A DNA stretch of 64,000 nt. Source: Candidatus Obscuribacter sp. (GTDB lineage: Bacteria; Cyanobacteriota; Vampirovibrionia; Obscuribacterales; Obscuribacteraceae). This document shows, in pieces, positions 18,061 to 27,493 of this stretch. The stretch's first letter is position 1. Each line of letters opens with the position of its first letter. A program made the position numbers and the translations under genes. The notes under the pieces were generated by a model that made no database searches, was not told the origin of the DNA, and saw nothing but the letters and a program-made list of their open reading frames with translations. The stretch is taken from assembly GCA_021772095.1 (NCBI GenBank), contig JADYXR010000017.1:1-64000 (forward strand), in the 5' to 3' direction.

Positions 18061-19305
18061 TTATTTGCTGCGCTTCTTACGTTTTCCCGGTTTCTTCTCG
18101 TCGGCTGCGGGCTTCTCTGGCGCCGGCTCTGCGGCAGCTGGAGCGGCGTCTTCTTCGACTTCCTTCTCGGATGCTTCCTGGTACAACACAGCATCGCGAT
18201 CGCCTGGATACAGGTCAGCCAGTAATGGCTGGTGGGTCAATCCTTCGGTCGGGAAAACGTAGCGATGCAAAAGTCCTACGCGTTTGTTGATGAGAATATG
18301 GTCCGCCGGAACGCGCGACAATCCCGGTACATCAACCGGTCCAAGAAGACTATAGTTTGGCTGAACACCGTCACGAGTGTCGATCAATTCGGTGTCCTTA
18401 AGGAATGGACTGAATGCCATCGAATATGGTGTCGTATTGAAATTACCGAGAACAATTTTGCGTCCGTCGAAGGATTTAACCACCTGGGCGACGGCAGTGA
18501 GTTGTTCGTTTCGTTTTGCAAGAGTGGCATCGTTTGTGGGTTCTGGCAGCTTAACCATAATCACACGGAACCAGGCGTAGTCAAAGTGAATCGAAGTGCA
18601 CACGACTGGCAGTTTTTCCGGACCAACCTTTTTCTGCACGCTCCCCTTCAGCGGGACGTCGCTGTAGATCGCCTGAGCATAACCGTCGTCGCGATTATAA
18701 AAAGCGCGATGGAGATACTGCGAAGGCATGATTTCGTTTAGTTTTATCAGTGATCTATTCGGAATACCGGTCACGCAAACAACATTCGCTCTGGAATTGC
18801 TGATTTGTTGCACGATCGGTTCCAGCTTGGTCTCAGGATCTTCGATGCCGAGCTGCATGATTCTGAAATTGACCAGTGTCAAACCTTCAAGATCTTTGCT
18901 CGGAGGCGGCTTCGGAATCATCGGAGGCACGACGAAAGCCGCATTGACAGCCGCGAATAATACGCACGAAATCAACATCGGCAATCGTAATTGCGGAACG
19001 AACAGCGCCGGCAAAATGCACAGCAGAAGAATGATAATGAACTGCGCTCGCAGACTGGCAAAGAGTTCAGCAAGCCACATGTTGGGAAGGAAGCCGACAA
19101 TACTCAGCACAATCGTGACCACAGCAATGACCAGGGCGGGGAAGCAGACAATGAAGGCGATGTCAGAACCGCCTTCGCTTTTCTTCTTGCCTTTCTTTTT
19201 GGAAGTTTTCGCTGTCGCCGCCAGAGAATCCGATGACGACACGTCCTCGGAAGAAGGCAACGTGTCTACGCTTAAGTCAAGGCTGTTTTGTGTTTCCGGT
19301 TCCAT
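18061..19305 (-). CDS. Membrane-anchored EEP-fold protein with altered catalytic residues
   Basis: This 414-residue protein has a Lys-rich N-terminus, three hydrophobic segments (about 50-72, 82-105, 108-128) and an endonuclease/exonuclease/phosphatase-like domain (about 140-370) as in YafD-type membrane EEP proteins. The fold markers are LVNFRIMQL (Asn146), KRNEQLTAVAQVV, VLGNFNTTPYS and ADHILIN (Asp335-His336). The catalytic Glu (usually in LQE) reads VTG at 178-180, and the Asp of GDFN is Asn288, so hydrolase activity is doubtful. The C-terminus is a Glu/Ala/Lys-rich tail ending in GKRKKRSK. It converges on the acylation operon with a 42-bp gap. Function unknown. Confidence 0.72.
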   Translation of the reverse strand: MEPETQNSLDLSVDTLPSSEDVSSSDSLAATAKTSKKKGKKKSEGGSDIAFIVCFPALVIAVVTIVLSIVGFLPNMWLAELFASLRAQFIIILLLCILPALFVPQLRLPMLISCVLFAAVNAAFVVPPMIPKPPPSKDLEGLTLVNFRIMQLGIEDPETKLEPIVQQISNSRANVVCVTGIPNRSLIKLNEIMPSQYLHRAFYNRDDGYAQAIYSDVPLKGSVQKKVGPEKLPVVCTSIHFDYAWFRVIMVKLPEPTNDATLAKRNEQLTAVAQVVKSFDGRKIVLGNFNTTPYSMAFSPFLKDTELIDTRDGVQPNYSLLGPVDVPGLSRVPADHILINKRVGLLHRYVFPTEGLTHQPLLADLYPGDRDAVLYQEASEKEVEEDAAPAAAEPAPEKPAADEKKPGKRKKRSK

Positions 19306-19458
19306 TATTCGATTGAGTGGAGTTGAGTCGGAGGGACCGAGTTAACGAAGCGGATACGTAAGCAGTCCCTCGCTTCCTTAAACTTCAGTTTGTATGCCCT
19401 GATATTATGTACTTCCCCCATACGGGTCCAGATATTCGTTTAAATCACATATTATCTG

Positions 19459-20724
19459 TCACTTTCCTTTTAGCATCATGGGATCTAAAACAAAGTGCAT
19501 GTCGTCCCGCGTCCAGGAATCTTTCAGCAATCGGTTGCCGCCCGGCGGCCACCACGGTTCGTCGCCGAACACCTGAAGGTCCAACTGGTCCGCGTAGATC
19601 TCGTAATAGCGCTTCGCCCGGGTATCGTCGCTGGTTTGCCTGGTCAAAACCATCATGTAAAGGCGAGGAAGCAACACATCGTCATGTTCTTCAATCATTT
19701 TGGAAATAACTTTGCGCGCCTCGCGGGTTTTTCCAACCGCAATTTGCCAGCGAGCCAATTGCAAATGCATGCGCAAACTTTTTGGATAAAACTCAAGAGC
19801 TGTGTTGAGCGACTCTATCGCCTCTTCGCGCTTCCCTAGATACCAGAGCGCATCGGCTCGAGCCTGATAAACAGCGGCTGTCGCTACACCTTTATGCAGC
19901 ACGGTGCGTTTGACAAGCGAAATTCCAGCGGGACTGTCGAGCATTTTTTCGGCTCGTTCAAACTGATCGGTTGCCTTTTTTAACTTTTCCTCGCGCACCG
20001 CTTGCGATGGCATCTCTTCACGTGCCACCACTTGCGCTAAATGATAATGCTTCAGCATCTCGAGATAGCCACCCATGGAATGACTGAGGTCGAAAAGAAC
20101 GAACAGCAGGAAAGCCGCACCCAGAGCCTGAATGTAGTCTTCGCCTTTAACCAGTTTTGCTGATAATTTTTTCTCCAGTCGTTTTCCTAAAACAACATCT
20201 GGTCGCACAGATTTGACGAGCTCAATAAATTGTTTCTGTTCGCTCGATGAAATAACTCCGAACGGAACCTTGAAGACGTCGTCGGCATCAACCGCTTGCT
20301 TGCCATTTTCTATTTTTGATCCGGTCATCAATCGCGATTTGAAAACCAGATTTCCCCAGATCGTCAGATGCAATTCATCGACATAAGACAATTTAAAATT
20401 TCGCAAGCCCAGCCGGATTGAAGTATCCACGGGGTTATCAGTTTCGTTTATTTCTAACCAATCAAGATAAATCGCCGGAGGCTTTCCCCGATGTAACCAG
20501 TAGAAAACTCGCGCAGCTCGGTCTGTTTGCAGGTACAACAAAAAAATATGAGACGCTACGAGGATCGCGAGGATAAGCGGCAGACCGAGCCACGAGATGT
20601 CGCAATCGAACCAGTTACTGGAGCTGAACAAATCCAGGAAAGCCAGCGCAAACAGCGGATAGGACATCTTTACCAGCGAATAACCGCGATGCGCGAGAGT
20701 CGTCTTAATTTGTCGGGTCGACAT
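19459..20724 (-). CDS. Membrane protein with C-terminal TPR-like repeats
   Basis: This 421-residue protein has two N-terminal hydrophobic segments (about 18-32 and 44-65), a soluble stretch with mixed alpha/beta character (about 80-190), another hydrophobic helix near 200-218, and TPR-like helical repeats in the C-terminal half (QARADALWYLGKREEAIESLNTALEFYP, then LQLARWQIAVGKTREARKVI). The Tyr/Leu/Ala spacing fits tetratricopeptide repeats, which mediate protein contacts. No enzyme motif is visible. It is divergent from pilB, with a 217-bp shared upstream region, so a link to pilus biogenesis is possible but not shown. Confidence 0.7.
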   Translation of the reverse strand: MSTRQIKTTLAHRGYSLVKMSYPLFALAFLDLFSSSNWFDCDISWLGLPLILAILVASHIFLLYLQTDRAARVFYWLHRGKPPAIYLDWLEINETDNPVDTSIRLGLRNFKLSYVDELHLTIWGNLVFKSRLMTGSKIENGKQAVDADDVFKVPFGVISSSEQKQFIELVKSVRPDVVLGKRLEKKLSAKLVKGEDYIQALGAAFLLFVLFDLSHSMGGYLEMLKHYHLAQVVAREEMPSQAVREEKLKKATDQFERAEKMLDSPAGISLVKRTVLHKGVATAAVYQARADALWYLGKREEAIESLNTALEFYPKSLRMHLQLARWQIAVGKTREARKVISKMIEEHDDVLLPRLYMMVLTRQTSDDTRAKRYYEIYADQLDLQVFGDEPWWPPGGNRLLKDSWTRDDMHFVLDPMMLKGK

Positions 20725-20941
20725 TCGATTTTAGACTCTGCGTTAGCCTGGTAAGGTTTCGCCGCAAAGTGCGGCACAGAAGACCATTGTAGTACGAGTA
20801 TAGTTAGAGGTCAGAAACGGGCATAGATCGTTTAGAACCTAAATTAGAAAGTAGTTCAGGTTGGTCGGAATTAAATGCAATTGATATCGGTCACACACGC
20901 AGCCGGCAACTGTCGATCGAAGGGAATCAAGGTAACTCGAT

Positions 20942-23038
20942 ATGGCGCTGATTAAACGAGAGATTGGCGAATTGTTGGTCGATCATGGGTTGATTACTCA
21001 TGAAGAACTGAAACTCGTGCAGCAGGAGCGCCTGAAAACAGGTGAGCCGATTTCGCTTATCCTGTCGCGCCTTGGGCTTGCCAATGAAAAGCATTTGAAA
21101 AACGCGCTGGAACTGCAATTCGGCGTCAATTATGTTTCTCTGACCAAAGTTTCGCCGGCTGGGAATTGTTTGGAACTGCTGCCGGAAAAGGTAATGCGCC
21201 AGCACCAGGTGGTGCCGATTAGCAAGGAAGACACCAAGCTCACGATTGCGATGGTCAATCCGAATAATCTGCTCGCGCTCGATGACATCAAGTATCGATT
21301 GAAAGGAATTACCGTTCAGCCGGTCGTTTGCACCGAAGATGATTTCCAGCATTTTATGGAAACAGTCTACGCAAAACGGCAAGAAGAGCTGACCGAAGAG
21401 ATGGTCGAGCACCAGGACGAGACATTTATCGAGTCCGAAGTCGACCTTTCCGATATCACGATGATCGAAGACGCGCACGATGAAGTCAACGATCTAGACC
21501 TGGCGAGACAGGCTCAGGATGCGCCGATCGTGCAGCTGGCCAACCAAGTTTTAGCGAAGGCGATCAAACGGCAATGCTCTGACGTACACATCGAACCACA
21601 AGATAAATCAGTGACCGTGCGCTATCGTCTCGACGGCGTGTTGTATGTCGATCGCTCGTTGCCTAAAGCGATTCAAGCGGCTCTGGTATCACGATACAAA
21701 ATCATGAGCGACCTCGATATCGCTGAAAGAAGGTTGCCGCAAGACGGAAGAATTCGTGTGCGCTTCTCTGGAAAGGACGTTGACTTCCGGGTCTCGACGA
21801 TACCGACGAAGCACGGCGAAAAAGTGGTTATGCGGCAATTGGACAAATCGCAAACCAACTTCGGACTCGAACATCTAGTCTCTGAGAAGGATGCGCGCGA
21901 TATGATTCGCGACATGATTCAGAAACCTTATGGCATTATTTTCGTAACCGGTCCAACTGGTTCCGGTAAAACGACTACTCTGTACTCCGCGCTTTCTGAA
22001 CGAAACACTTCTGAAATCAACATCTGCACCGCCGAAGACCCGATTGAATATGAGATGCCTGGTATCACTCAAGTGCAGGTGTTGCGCGAGAAAGGTCTCG
22101 ATTTCGCAAAAATTTTGCGGCACTTCTTGCGACAAGATCCGGACATCGTGCTGGTTGGAGAAACTCGGGACCGAGAGACGGCCAAGATCGCGGTAGAAGC
22201 CGCGCTCACAGGTCACCTCGTGTTCACTACACTTCACACCAACGACGCACCCGGAGCAATGTCACGACTGGCTGAGATGGAAGTCGATCCCTACCTGGTG
22301 GCATCGGCAACAATTGGAGTGGTGGCACAACGATTGGTCCGAAAGATTTGCGAAGATTGCGCCGAAGAATACACACCTGATGTTCTTTCGTTGCGTTATC
22401 TAGGATTGTTGGACAAAACCCAAGAAAGGCTTGCTGAGTCGACAATTCAATATTACAAGATTCGATGCGACGTAATGGGCATGCCGATCTTCCGGCGCGG
22501 AAGAGGTTGTGACTCGTGCAACCACACGGGTTATAAAAACCGAATCGGCGTATTCGAAGTAATGCGAATGAACGACGAAATTCGCGACCTTGTCTGCAAA
22601 GGCTCTAACACAGCCATGGTGCGTTTAGCCGCAAAACAATCCGGCATGATACCACTGAAGGACTACAGCATACGATTGGTCGGGCAGGGTCAAACTACAA
22701 CGGATGAAGTGGTCCGCGTGACACTGGCTGACACATCCGGCGAAGATAAGTTGTGCAGTAAATGCCGGAATCCAATTAGTGATGAATTCATCAAGTGCCC
22801 GTTCTGTCAACACGATTTGAAAACATCGTGCCGTCGATGCGGCACTCTCCAACAAGAGGATTGGGCAAGCTGTCCGAAATGCGGCGTCAATAAATACGAA
22901 GAAGCATACGAAACCGGATGTCAATTCTGCGCCGCCGAAATCGTCGGAGACTGGCATAAATGCCCGTATTGTCTGCACTCGAAAAATTATACCGGACAAG
23001 TAGAACAGCAACATTCAAAATCAGGAAAGAAAAAGTGA
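20942..23038 (+). CDS. pilB: Type IV pilus extension ATPase PilB with zinc-ribbon tail
   Basis: This 698-residue cytoplasmic ATPase powers pilin polymerisation. It has an N-terminal MshEN-like domain (about 1-150), then the GspE/PilB core: Walker A GPTGSGKTTT (about 337-346), Asp box TAEDPIEY, Walker B DPDIVLVGETRD and His box LTGHLVFTTLHT. The PilB/GspE Cys motif is present (CEDC and CDSC about 45 residues apart). Unusually, a tail of about 95 residues (about 604-698) carries a further series of CxxC pairs (CSKC, CPFC, CRRC, CPKC, CQFC, CPYC), apparently zinc ribbons. AAGG lies before the ATG. It is followed by pilT after 22 bp. Confidence 0.96.
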   Translation: MALIKREIGELLVDHGLITHEELKLVQQERLKTGEPISLILSRLGLANEKHLKNALELQFGVNYVSLTKVSPAGNCLELLPEKVMRQHQVVPISKEDTKLTIAMVNPNNLLALDDIKYRLKGITVQPVVCTEDDFQHFMETVYAKRQEELTEEMVEHQDETFIESEVDLSDITMIEDAHDEVNDLDLARQAQDAPIVQLANQVLAKAIKRQCSDVHIEPQDKSVTVRYRLDGVLYVDRSLPKAIQAALVSRYKIMSDLDIAERRLPQDGRIRVRFSGKDVDFRVSTIPTKHGEKVVMRQLDKSQTNFGLEHLVSEKDARDMIRDMIQKPYGIIFVTGPTGSGKTTTLYSALSERNTSEINICTAEDPIEYEMPGITQVQVLREKGLDFAKILRHFLRQDPDIVLVGETRDRETAKIAVEAALTGHLVFTTLHTNDAPGAMSRLAEMEVDPYLVASATIGVVAQRLVRKICEDCAEEYTPDVLSLRYLGLLDKTQERLAESTIQYYKIRCDVMGMPIFRRGRGCDSCNHTGYKNRIGVFEVMRMNDEIRDLVCKGSNTAMVRLAAKQSGMIPLKDYSIRLVGQGQTTTDEVVRVTLADTSGEDKLCSKCRNPISDEFIKCPFCQHDLKTSCRRCGTLQQEDWASCPKCGVNKYEEAYETGCQFCAAEIVGDWHKCPYCLHSKNYTGQVEQQHSKSGKKK

Positions 23039-23060
23039 GCCATCGAAAAGGAGATGACGC

Positions 23061-24218
23061 ATGAATATTGAGTTGCAAGAACTGATGCAGCTCGTTCTTG
23101 ACAGAGCGGCTTCAGATCTGCACTTGAAGGCCGGGCAACCGCCTATCATCCGCGTCTCGGGCACGCTTGAACGCACGCGACTTCCTGAGTTGTCAAAACA
23201 AGATGTCGAAGATTTGATTTATTCGATCATCACCGACGAACAAAAAGACAAGCTCGTGAATATCTACGAACTCGATTTTAGTTTCGGCGTTGAAGGTTTG
23301 GGCAGATTCCGCGCCAATATCTATAGAGAGAGAGGGGCTCTGGCTGCCGCTTTCCGAATAGTGTCGACAACGATTCCGAGTTTGGCTGATCTTGGACTGC
23401 CGGAGATGTGTCAGGGTCTCACTGAAAAACCACGCGGATTGATTTTGGTTACTGGACCGACTGGTTCAGGGAAATCAACCACGCTTGCGTCGATGATTGA
23501 CCATATCAATGATACGAGACCGGTTCACATCCTCACGATTGAAGACCCGATCGAATATCTGCACCACGATAAAGTATCTGTAATTTCTCAAAGAGAACTG
23601 GGTAGCGACACGCGCAGTTTCGCCAACGCTTTGAGAGCTGCACTAAGGGAAGATCCTGACGTCATCCTGGTAGGAGAGATGCGCGATCTCGACACGATCC
23701 ACCTCGCACTTACCGCTGCGGAAACTGGACACCTGGTACTGAGTACGGTGCACACCAGTTCTGCCGCGCAAACTGTCGACAGAATTATCGACGCATTTCC
23801 GCACGACCAGCAACAACAGATTCGAATTATGCTTTCCAGCAGTCTTGTGTCGATCGTCTCTCAGACATTGATTCCAAGACAAGAAGAACTTGCCGGCGGC
23901 AGCCCGATTACCAAAGGCCGAGTGCTCGCGGCAGAAGTTCTAGTCAACACCTCAGCGATAGCCAACCTGATCAGAGAAGCGAAAAATTCGCAGCTCTATG
24001 CCACCATGCAAATGGGGTCGAAGCAAGGAATGCAAACATTGGAGCAATCACTATCCACGCTCGCAAAAGCAGGCGTCATCACCGTTGATGATGCATATTC
24101 GAAAACAACTCGCGCCGATGACTTAAAAGTTTTACTGAGTCCGGAACGAAAGGAATCGCAGTCATCGCAGCAAGAACCGGCACCGGAGCGGCGTTCCATG
24201 TTTGGACGATTGAGTTAA
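23061..24218 (+). CDS. pilT: Type IV pilus retraction ATPase PilT
   Basis: This 385-residue hexameric ATPase depolymerises the pilus and drives twitching. All family motifs are intact: Walker A GPTGSGKSTTL (about 133), Asp box TIEDPIEYLH, Walker B DPDVILVGEMRD, His box AETGHLVLSTVHT, and the C-terminal AEVLVNTSAIANLIREAK region. A short Glu/Gln/Ser-rich tail ends the protein. AAGGAG lies 7 bp before the ATG. It sits between pilB and pilC, with an unusual trinucleotide repeat in the gap to pilC. The presence of PilT implies retractable pili. Confidence 0.97.
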   Translation: MNIELQELMQLVLDRAASDLHLKAGQPPIIRVSGTLERTRLPELSKQDVEDLIYSIITDEQKDKLVNIYELDFSFGVEGLGRFRANIYRERGALAAAFRIVSTTIPSLADLGLPEMCQGLTEKPRGLILVTGPTGSGKSTTLASMIDHINDTRPVHILTIEDPIEYLHHDKVSVISQRELGSDTRSFANALRAALREDPDVILVGEMRDLDTIHLALTAAETGHLVLSTVHTSSAAQTVDRIIDAFPHDQQQQIRIMLSSSLVSIVSQTLIPRQEELAGGSPITKGRVLAAEVLVNTSAIANLIREAKNSQLYATMQMGSKQGMQTLEQSLSTLAKAGVITVDDAYSKTTRADDLKVLLSPERKESQSSQQEPAPERRSMFGRLS

Positions 24219-24272
24219 AAATGTATCTCGCGTTGGAACGTAATCGCGCCCACGTTCAAATAAGCAAGCAGC

Positions 24273-24320
<48 letters not shown>

Positions 24321-24412
24321 AGCTAACAAACCATCTACTGACTCACTCACTCACTTTACTAAAGAATCAACCAGTACAATCGTAAAAGAGAACGAGACAA
24401 ACTACCAACTCA

Positions 24413-25642
24413 ATGGAATACATCTACACGATAAGAGACAGCCAGGGCAAAATGCGCGAAGCGATCGCGCAGGCAGACTCGCCCGCCATTTTGCGGACGC
24501 GACTTTCTGCACGCGGACTGGATGTCATCGACATAAAAGAACGCGGCGGTATGACCGCGAAGCAGATGTATGTTCGAGTCAACGACGTGCTACTCCAGTT
24601 CGAACGTGTCTCGCTCAAAGACATGGTTGTTTTCTCCAGACAATTTTCAGCGATGGTATCATCCGGCGTCGCCATGTTGCGTACACTTTCGATCATTGTG
24701 GAGCAGTGTCCGAACAGGCGATTAAAACTGGCTCTCGACGATATCCGCAAATCGGTTGAATCAGGATTATCATTGTCCGATGCAATGGCACGGCAGTCAT
24801 CAATATTCGATCGACTGTACATCGCAATCGTGAAAGCCGGTGAGGCTGGTGGTATTCTCTCGGATGTTTTAAAACGCCTCGCCGATTATCTTGAGTATCG
24901 CGAAAAACTAAATCAGAAAGTGCGCGCCGCGATGGTTTATCCATCAGTCGTTTTAGTGATCGCCATCGGCGTGTTCTGGGCGATGCTGACATTTGTTCTG
25001 CCCGTGTTCGAAGGCTTGTTCAAAAACATCGGCGGTGAACTGCCGCTCTACACGCAGTTTCTCATCGCGCTGTCGGAAGGGGTACGTTCCATATACATGG
25101 TTTTCTTTTTGATTCTTTGCGGAATCGCTTTCTATTTCTTGCGTCGCTTTTATAGAACAGAAACCGGCAGACTATATATCGATGGACTTCAATTGAGTCT
25201 GCCTTTGTTCGGAGACCTGATTAAGAAAGTAGCGATCGCCAGATTCAGTCGCACTTTTGGAACGTTGATCAGAGCCGGCGTCCCCATGCTCAATGCACTC
25301 GATGTGGTTAAAGACACCGCCGGTAATGCCGTGGTGGCAAAAGGCATCGACCAGATTTACGACGAAGTCCGCCAGGGCGGCACCATCTCGAAGCCGATGA
25401 GTAGAAACGCGATCTTCCCGCCGATGGTCACACAGATGATTGCCGTCGGTGAAGAAACCGGGCGGCTCGACGACATGCTATCCAAAGTCGCCGACTTTTA
25501 CGATATGGAAGTGGAGAACTCGGTGGAGCAGCTGACGTCTCTACTCGAGCCTATCATGGTCGTCGGCATCGGCGGCGTTGTTGGTTCTGTCGTAGTTGGA
25601 ATGTATCTGCCGATCTTCACCGTGATCAATCAGTTGCACTAG
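24413..25642 (+). CDS. pilC: Type IV pilus inner-membrane platform protein PilC
   Basis: This 409-residue protein is the GspF/PilC platform that couples the PilB/PilT motors to the growing pilus. It has a short N-terminal cytoplasmic region (YIYTIRDSQGKMREAIAQAD) and two related GspF domains (about 70-195 and 270-400), each with FSRQFSAMVSSGVAML- or FSRTFGTLIRAGVPML-type motifs. Membrane segments fall near 175-200, 220-245 and 375-400. No strong ribosome site precedes the ATG at 24413. The upstream 194-bp gap with the CAA tract separates it from pilT, but all three genes run the same way and probably form one operon. Confidence 0.95.
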   Translation: MEYIYTIRDSQGKMREAIAQADSPAILRTRLSARGLDVIDIKERGGMTAKQMYVRVNDVLLQFERVSLKDMVVFSRQFSAMVSSGVAMLRTLSIIVEQCPNRRLKLALDDIRKSVESGLSLSDAMARQSSIFDRLYIAIVKAGEAGGILSDVLKRLADYLEYREKLNQKVRAAMVYPSVVLVIAIGVFWAMLTFVLPVFEGLFKNIGGELPLYTQFLIALSEGVRSIYMVFFLILCGIAFYFLRRFYRTETGRLYIDGLQLSLPLFGDLIKKVAIARFSRTFGTLIRAGVPMLNALDVVKDTAGNAVVAKGIDQIYDEVRQGGTISKPMSRNAIFPPMVTQMIAVGEETGRLDDMLSKVADFYDMEVENSVEQLTSLLEPIMVVGIGGVVGSVVVGMYLPIFTVINQLH

Positions 25643-25717
25643 AACCTGCATCCACGCCAGGGTCTTCGCGTCTTCGAGTTTCACCGTTCGAACAGTGCCA
25701 ATGGAACTGGTGCTCGA

Positions 25718-26014
25718 TCAATCCTTGCGCTGTTCGACCAGTCGAATCAGAGCGTCAATCTTATTGTTCATCTGAACAACCGAGTGCCACAAAAACGCAA
25801 TGGTGATCCAGAGTGTCATCACAGCCGCAGCGGCTGCCGCCCCGGTCGCGGCAATATTTCCCTGGAATCCCTGAAATACCAGATCGGCGGCCAACGCAAT
25901 CGACGTGAAGCCAAGACCAAGAAGGTAAGCCGATTTGAGCGGTCTAACAGGTTTCTCTTTGGCTAAAAGAAACAAACCGGTCTTGGTTAGATCATTCGGG
26001 TCGGGACTATCCAT
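25718..26014 (-). CDS. Small two-helix membrane protein
   Basis: This 98-residue protein has two hydrophobic segments (about 28-48 and 53-77), the second beginning with an Ala-rich stretch (AATGAAAAAAVMTLWIT). A charged C-terminal helix with the pattern VVQMNNKIDALIRLVEQRKD may form a short coiled coil. GAGG 8 bp before the ATG supports translation. It points against pilC and away from the epimerase gene. I do not recognise the family. Confidence 0.6.
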   Translation of the reverse strand: MDSPDPNDLTKTGLFLLAKEKPVRPLKSAYLLGLGFTSIALAADLVFQGFQGNIAATGAAAAAAVMTLWITIAFLWHSVVQMNNKIDALIRLVEQRKD

Positions 26015-26217
26015 TTGTTAACCTCACCTGAAGTTGAGGTTTATATGCCCGATCTGCCGCCGGATTGGAATCAATGTCCCGAAAGTCCTTGATTTCACAC
26101 AAATAAATGTCAAAAGAGTTGCGGAGCGTAAATAAATATCAGCAAGTGGTGGAAGAAAGTCTATAAGAGAGCAGAATTGTTTTTGGTTTCATTGAACGAA
26201 GGATTTGGGGAGCATTC

Positions 26218-27258
26218 ATGCGAGTACTGGTATTAGGCGGAACAGGTTACATCGGCAGCCATGTCGTCAAACAATTGGCAGCGAAAGGGCACGAGGTCAC
26301 AATTGTCCATCGTGGTCGCAGTGGCAAGGCGCTTACTGAAGGGGTCGCCGGGCTGGTTTTCGATAGACGCGATCTATCGGAGCACGTGCCGCAATTGCGA
26401 AAAATCGCACCGGAAGTAGTGATCGACATGATCCCGCGGACCGCGCAGGAAGCCTGGAGCATCTCGAAAGCTATGTCGGGCGTCGCGTCCCGCTTGATCG
26501 TCATTAGCAGTATCGATGTTTACCGGGCTTACAATCGGCTGCGTAAGGCAGAACCAGGCAGCCCTGACGCCACACCATTGAAGGAAAACGCCCCACTACG
26601 TGAGCAGCTCTATCCGTACCGCGGCGTAGCCGTGGACGCGCTGCACACCGCCTATGAGTACGAGAAAATTCTTGTCGAACGGCTCGCTCAGAGCGAAGTG
26701 GAATTGCAAAGTACCATTCTTAGACTGCCAGTGGTTTACGGTCCAAAAGACCCACAAGTGCGTGTCTTCGACTATCTGCGCCGAATGGACGATGGTCGCA
26801 AAACGATCCTGCTCGGCAAACAACAATCGAAATGGCAGCTGACGCGTGGATACGTCGATGATGTAGCCAGCGCCGTCGTGCTGGCGAGCGAAGACCAGTC
26901 GAGCGGCAACCATGTTTACAACATCGGCGAACAAGACTCGCTGTCCGAGCTTGAATGGGTCAAGCAAATCGGACAGGCGGCAGGTTGGTCCGGTGAAGTG
27001 ATTACTCTGGAAGATGAATCGCTGCCCAAACACCTGAGCCAAGACTATGACTGGCGCCAGCATTTGACAATTGATACGGACTCTTTCCGTTCAACATTCA
27101 ACTGGAAAGAAACCACTCCTCGCGATAAAGCGTTGGCATTAACCGTCGCCTGGCAACGTGAAAACCCGCCAGAGAGCATCGATCTCGACAAGTTCGACTA
27201 CGAGGCCGAGGACGAGGTGCAGGAGAGCAAGCTCAAATTGGCAAGTGCGAAAGGTTGA
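26218..27258 (+). CDS. NAD-dependent epimerase/reductase (extended/atypical SDR)
   Basis: This 346-residue Rossmann-fold protein has the dinucleotide-binding motif GGTGYIGSHV (8-17) at the N-terminus, and VIDMIP and SSIDVYRAYNR further on. The classical YxxxK is represented by YEYEKILVE (about 148-156). A GxxDP-type substrate region (LRLPVVYGPKDPQ) and a late AIxDIA-like YVDDVASAVVLA motif place it with epimerase-like or CSP41-like SDRs. The C-terminal 30 residues are acidic and extend past the fold. The substrate is unknown, probably a nucleotide sugar. GGGGAG lies shortly before the ATG. It stands alone between pilC and the sigma factor gene. Confidence 0.85.
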   Translation: MRVLVLGGTGYIGSHVVKQLAAKGHEVTIVHRGRSGKALTEGVAGLVFDRRDLSEHVPQLRKIAPEVVIDMIPRTAQEAWSISKAMSGVASRLIVISSIDVYRAYNRLRKAEPGSPDATPLKENAPLREQLYPYRGVAVDALHTAYEYEKILVERLAQSEVELQSTILRLPVVYGPKDPQVRVFDYLRRMDDGRKTILLGKQQSKWQLTRGYVDDVASAVVLASEDQSSGNHVYNIGEQDSLSELEWVKQIGQAAGWSGEVITLEDESLPKHLSQDYDWRQHLTIDTDSFRSTFNWKETTPRDKALALTVAWQRENPPESIDLDKFDYEAEDEVQESKLKLASAKG

Positions 27259-27407
27259 TAGACAGAACGGTTCGGATGAAAGAAACCAAACGGAAAACCG
27301 ACGCGACGACGGGCTGATAGATAAAAACTTCCAGATCGGCAAGATCTGGTGATATAAACCCGAAAGACTGGTCACTGGAACGTTAAGGGGCTTTCAAAGC
27401 TGCCTTC

Positions 27408-27435
27408 ATATACGCCCTAAAAGGCGTGCGTATAT
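27408..27435 (+). terminator. Stem-loop upstream of the sigma-factor gene
   Basis: ATATACGC (27408-27415) and GCGTATAT (27428-27435) form a perfect 8-bp stem and are followed by CTTTTG. An alternative inner stem (ACGCC/GGCGT) uses overlapping bases, so two folds compete. A second perfect 7-bp hairpin, CCAGATC-GGCAA-GATCTGG, lies at 27331-27349. The pair may terminate the epimerase transcript or act in the leader of the sigma-factor gene. Confidence 0.45.
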
Positions 27436-27493
27436 CTTTTGCCACTAGTTTTTACATAATTTCTTTGATAATCTGCGTTAAGGTCATACAATA

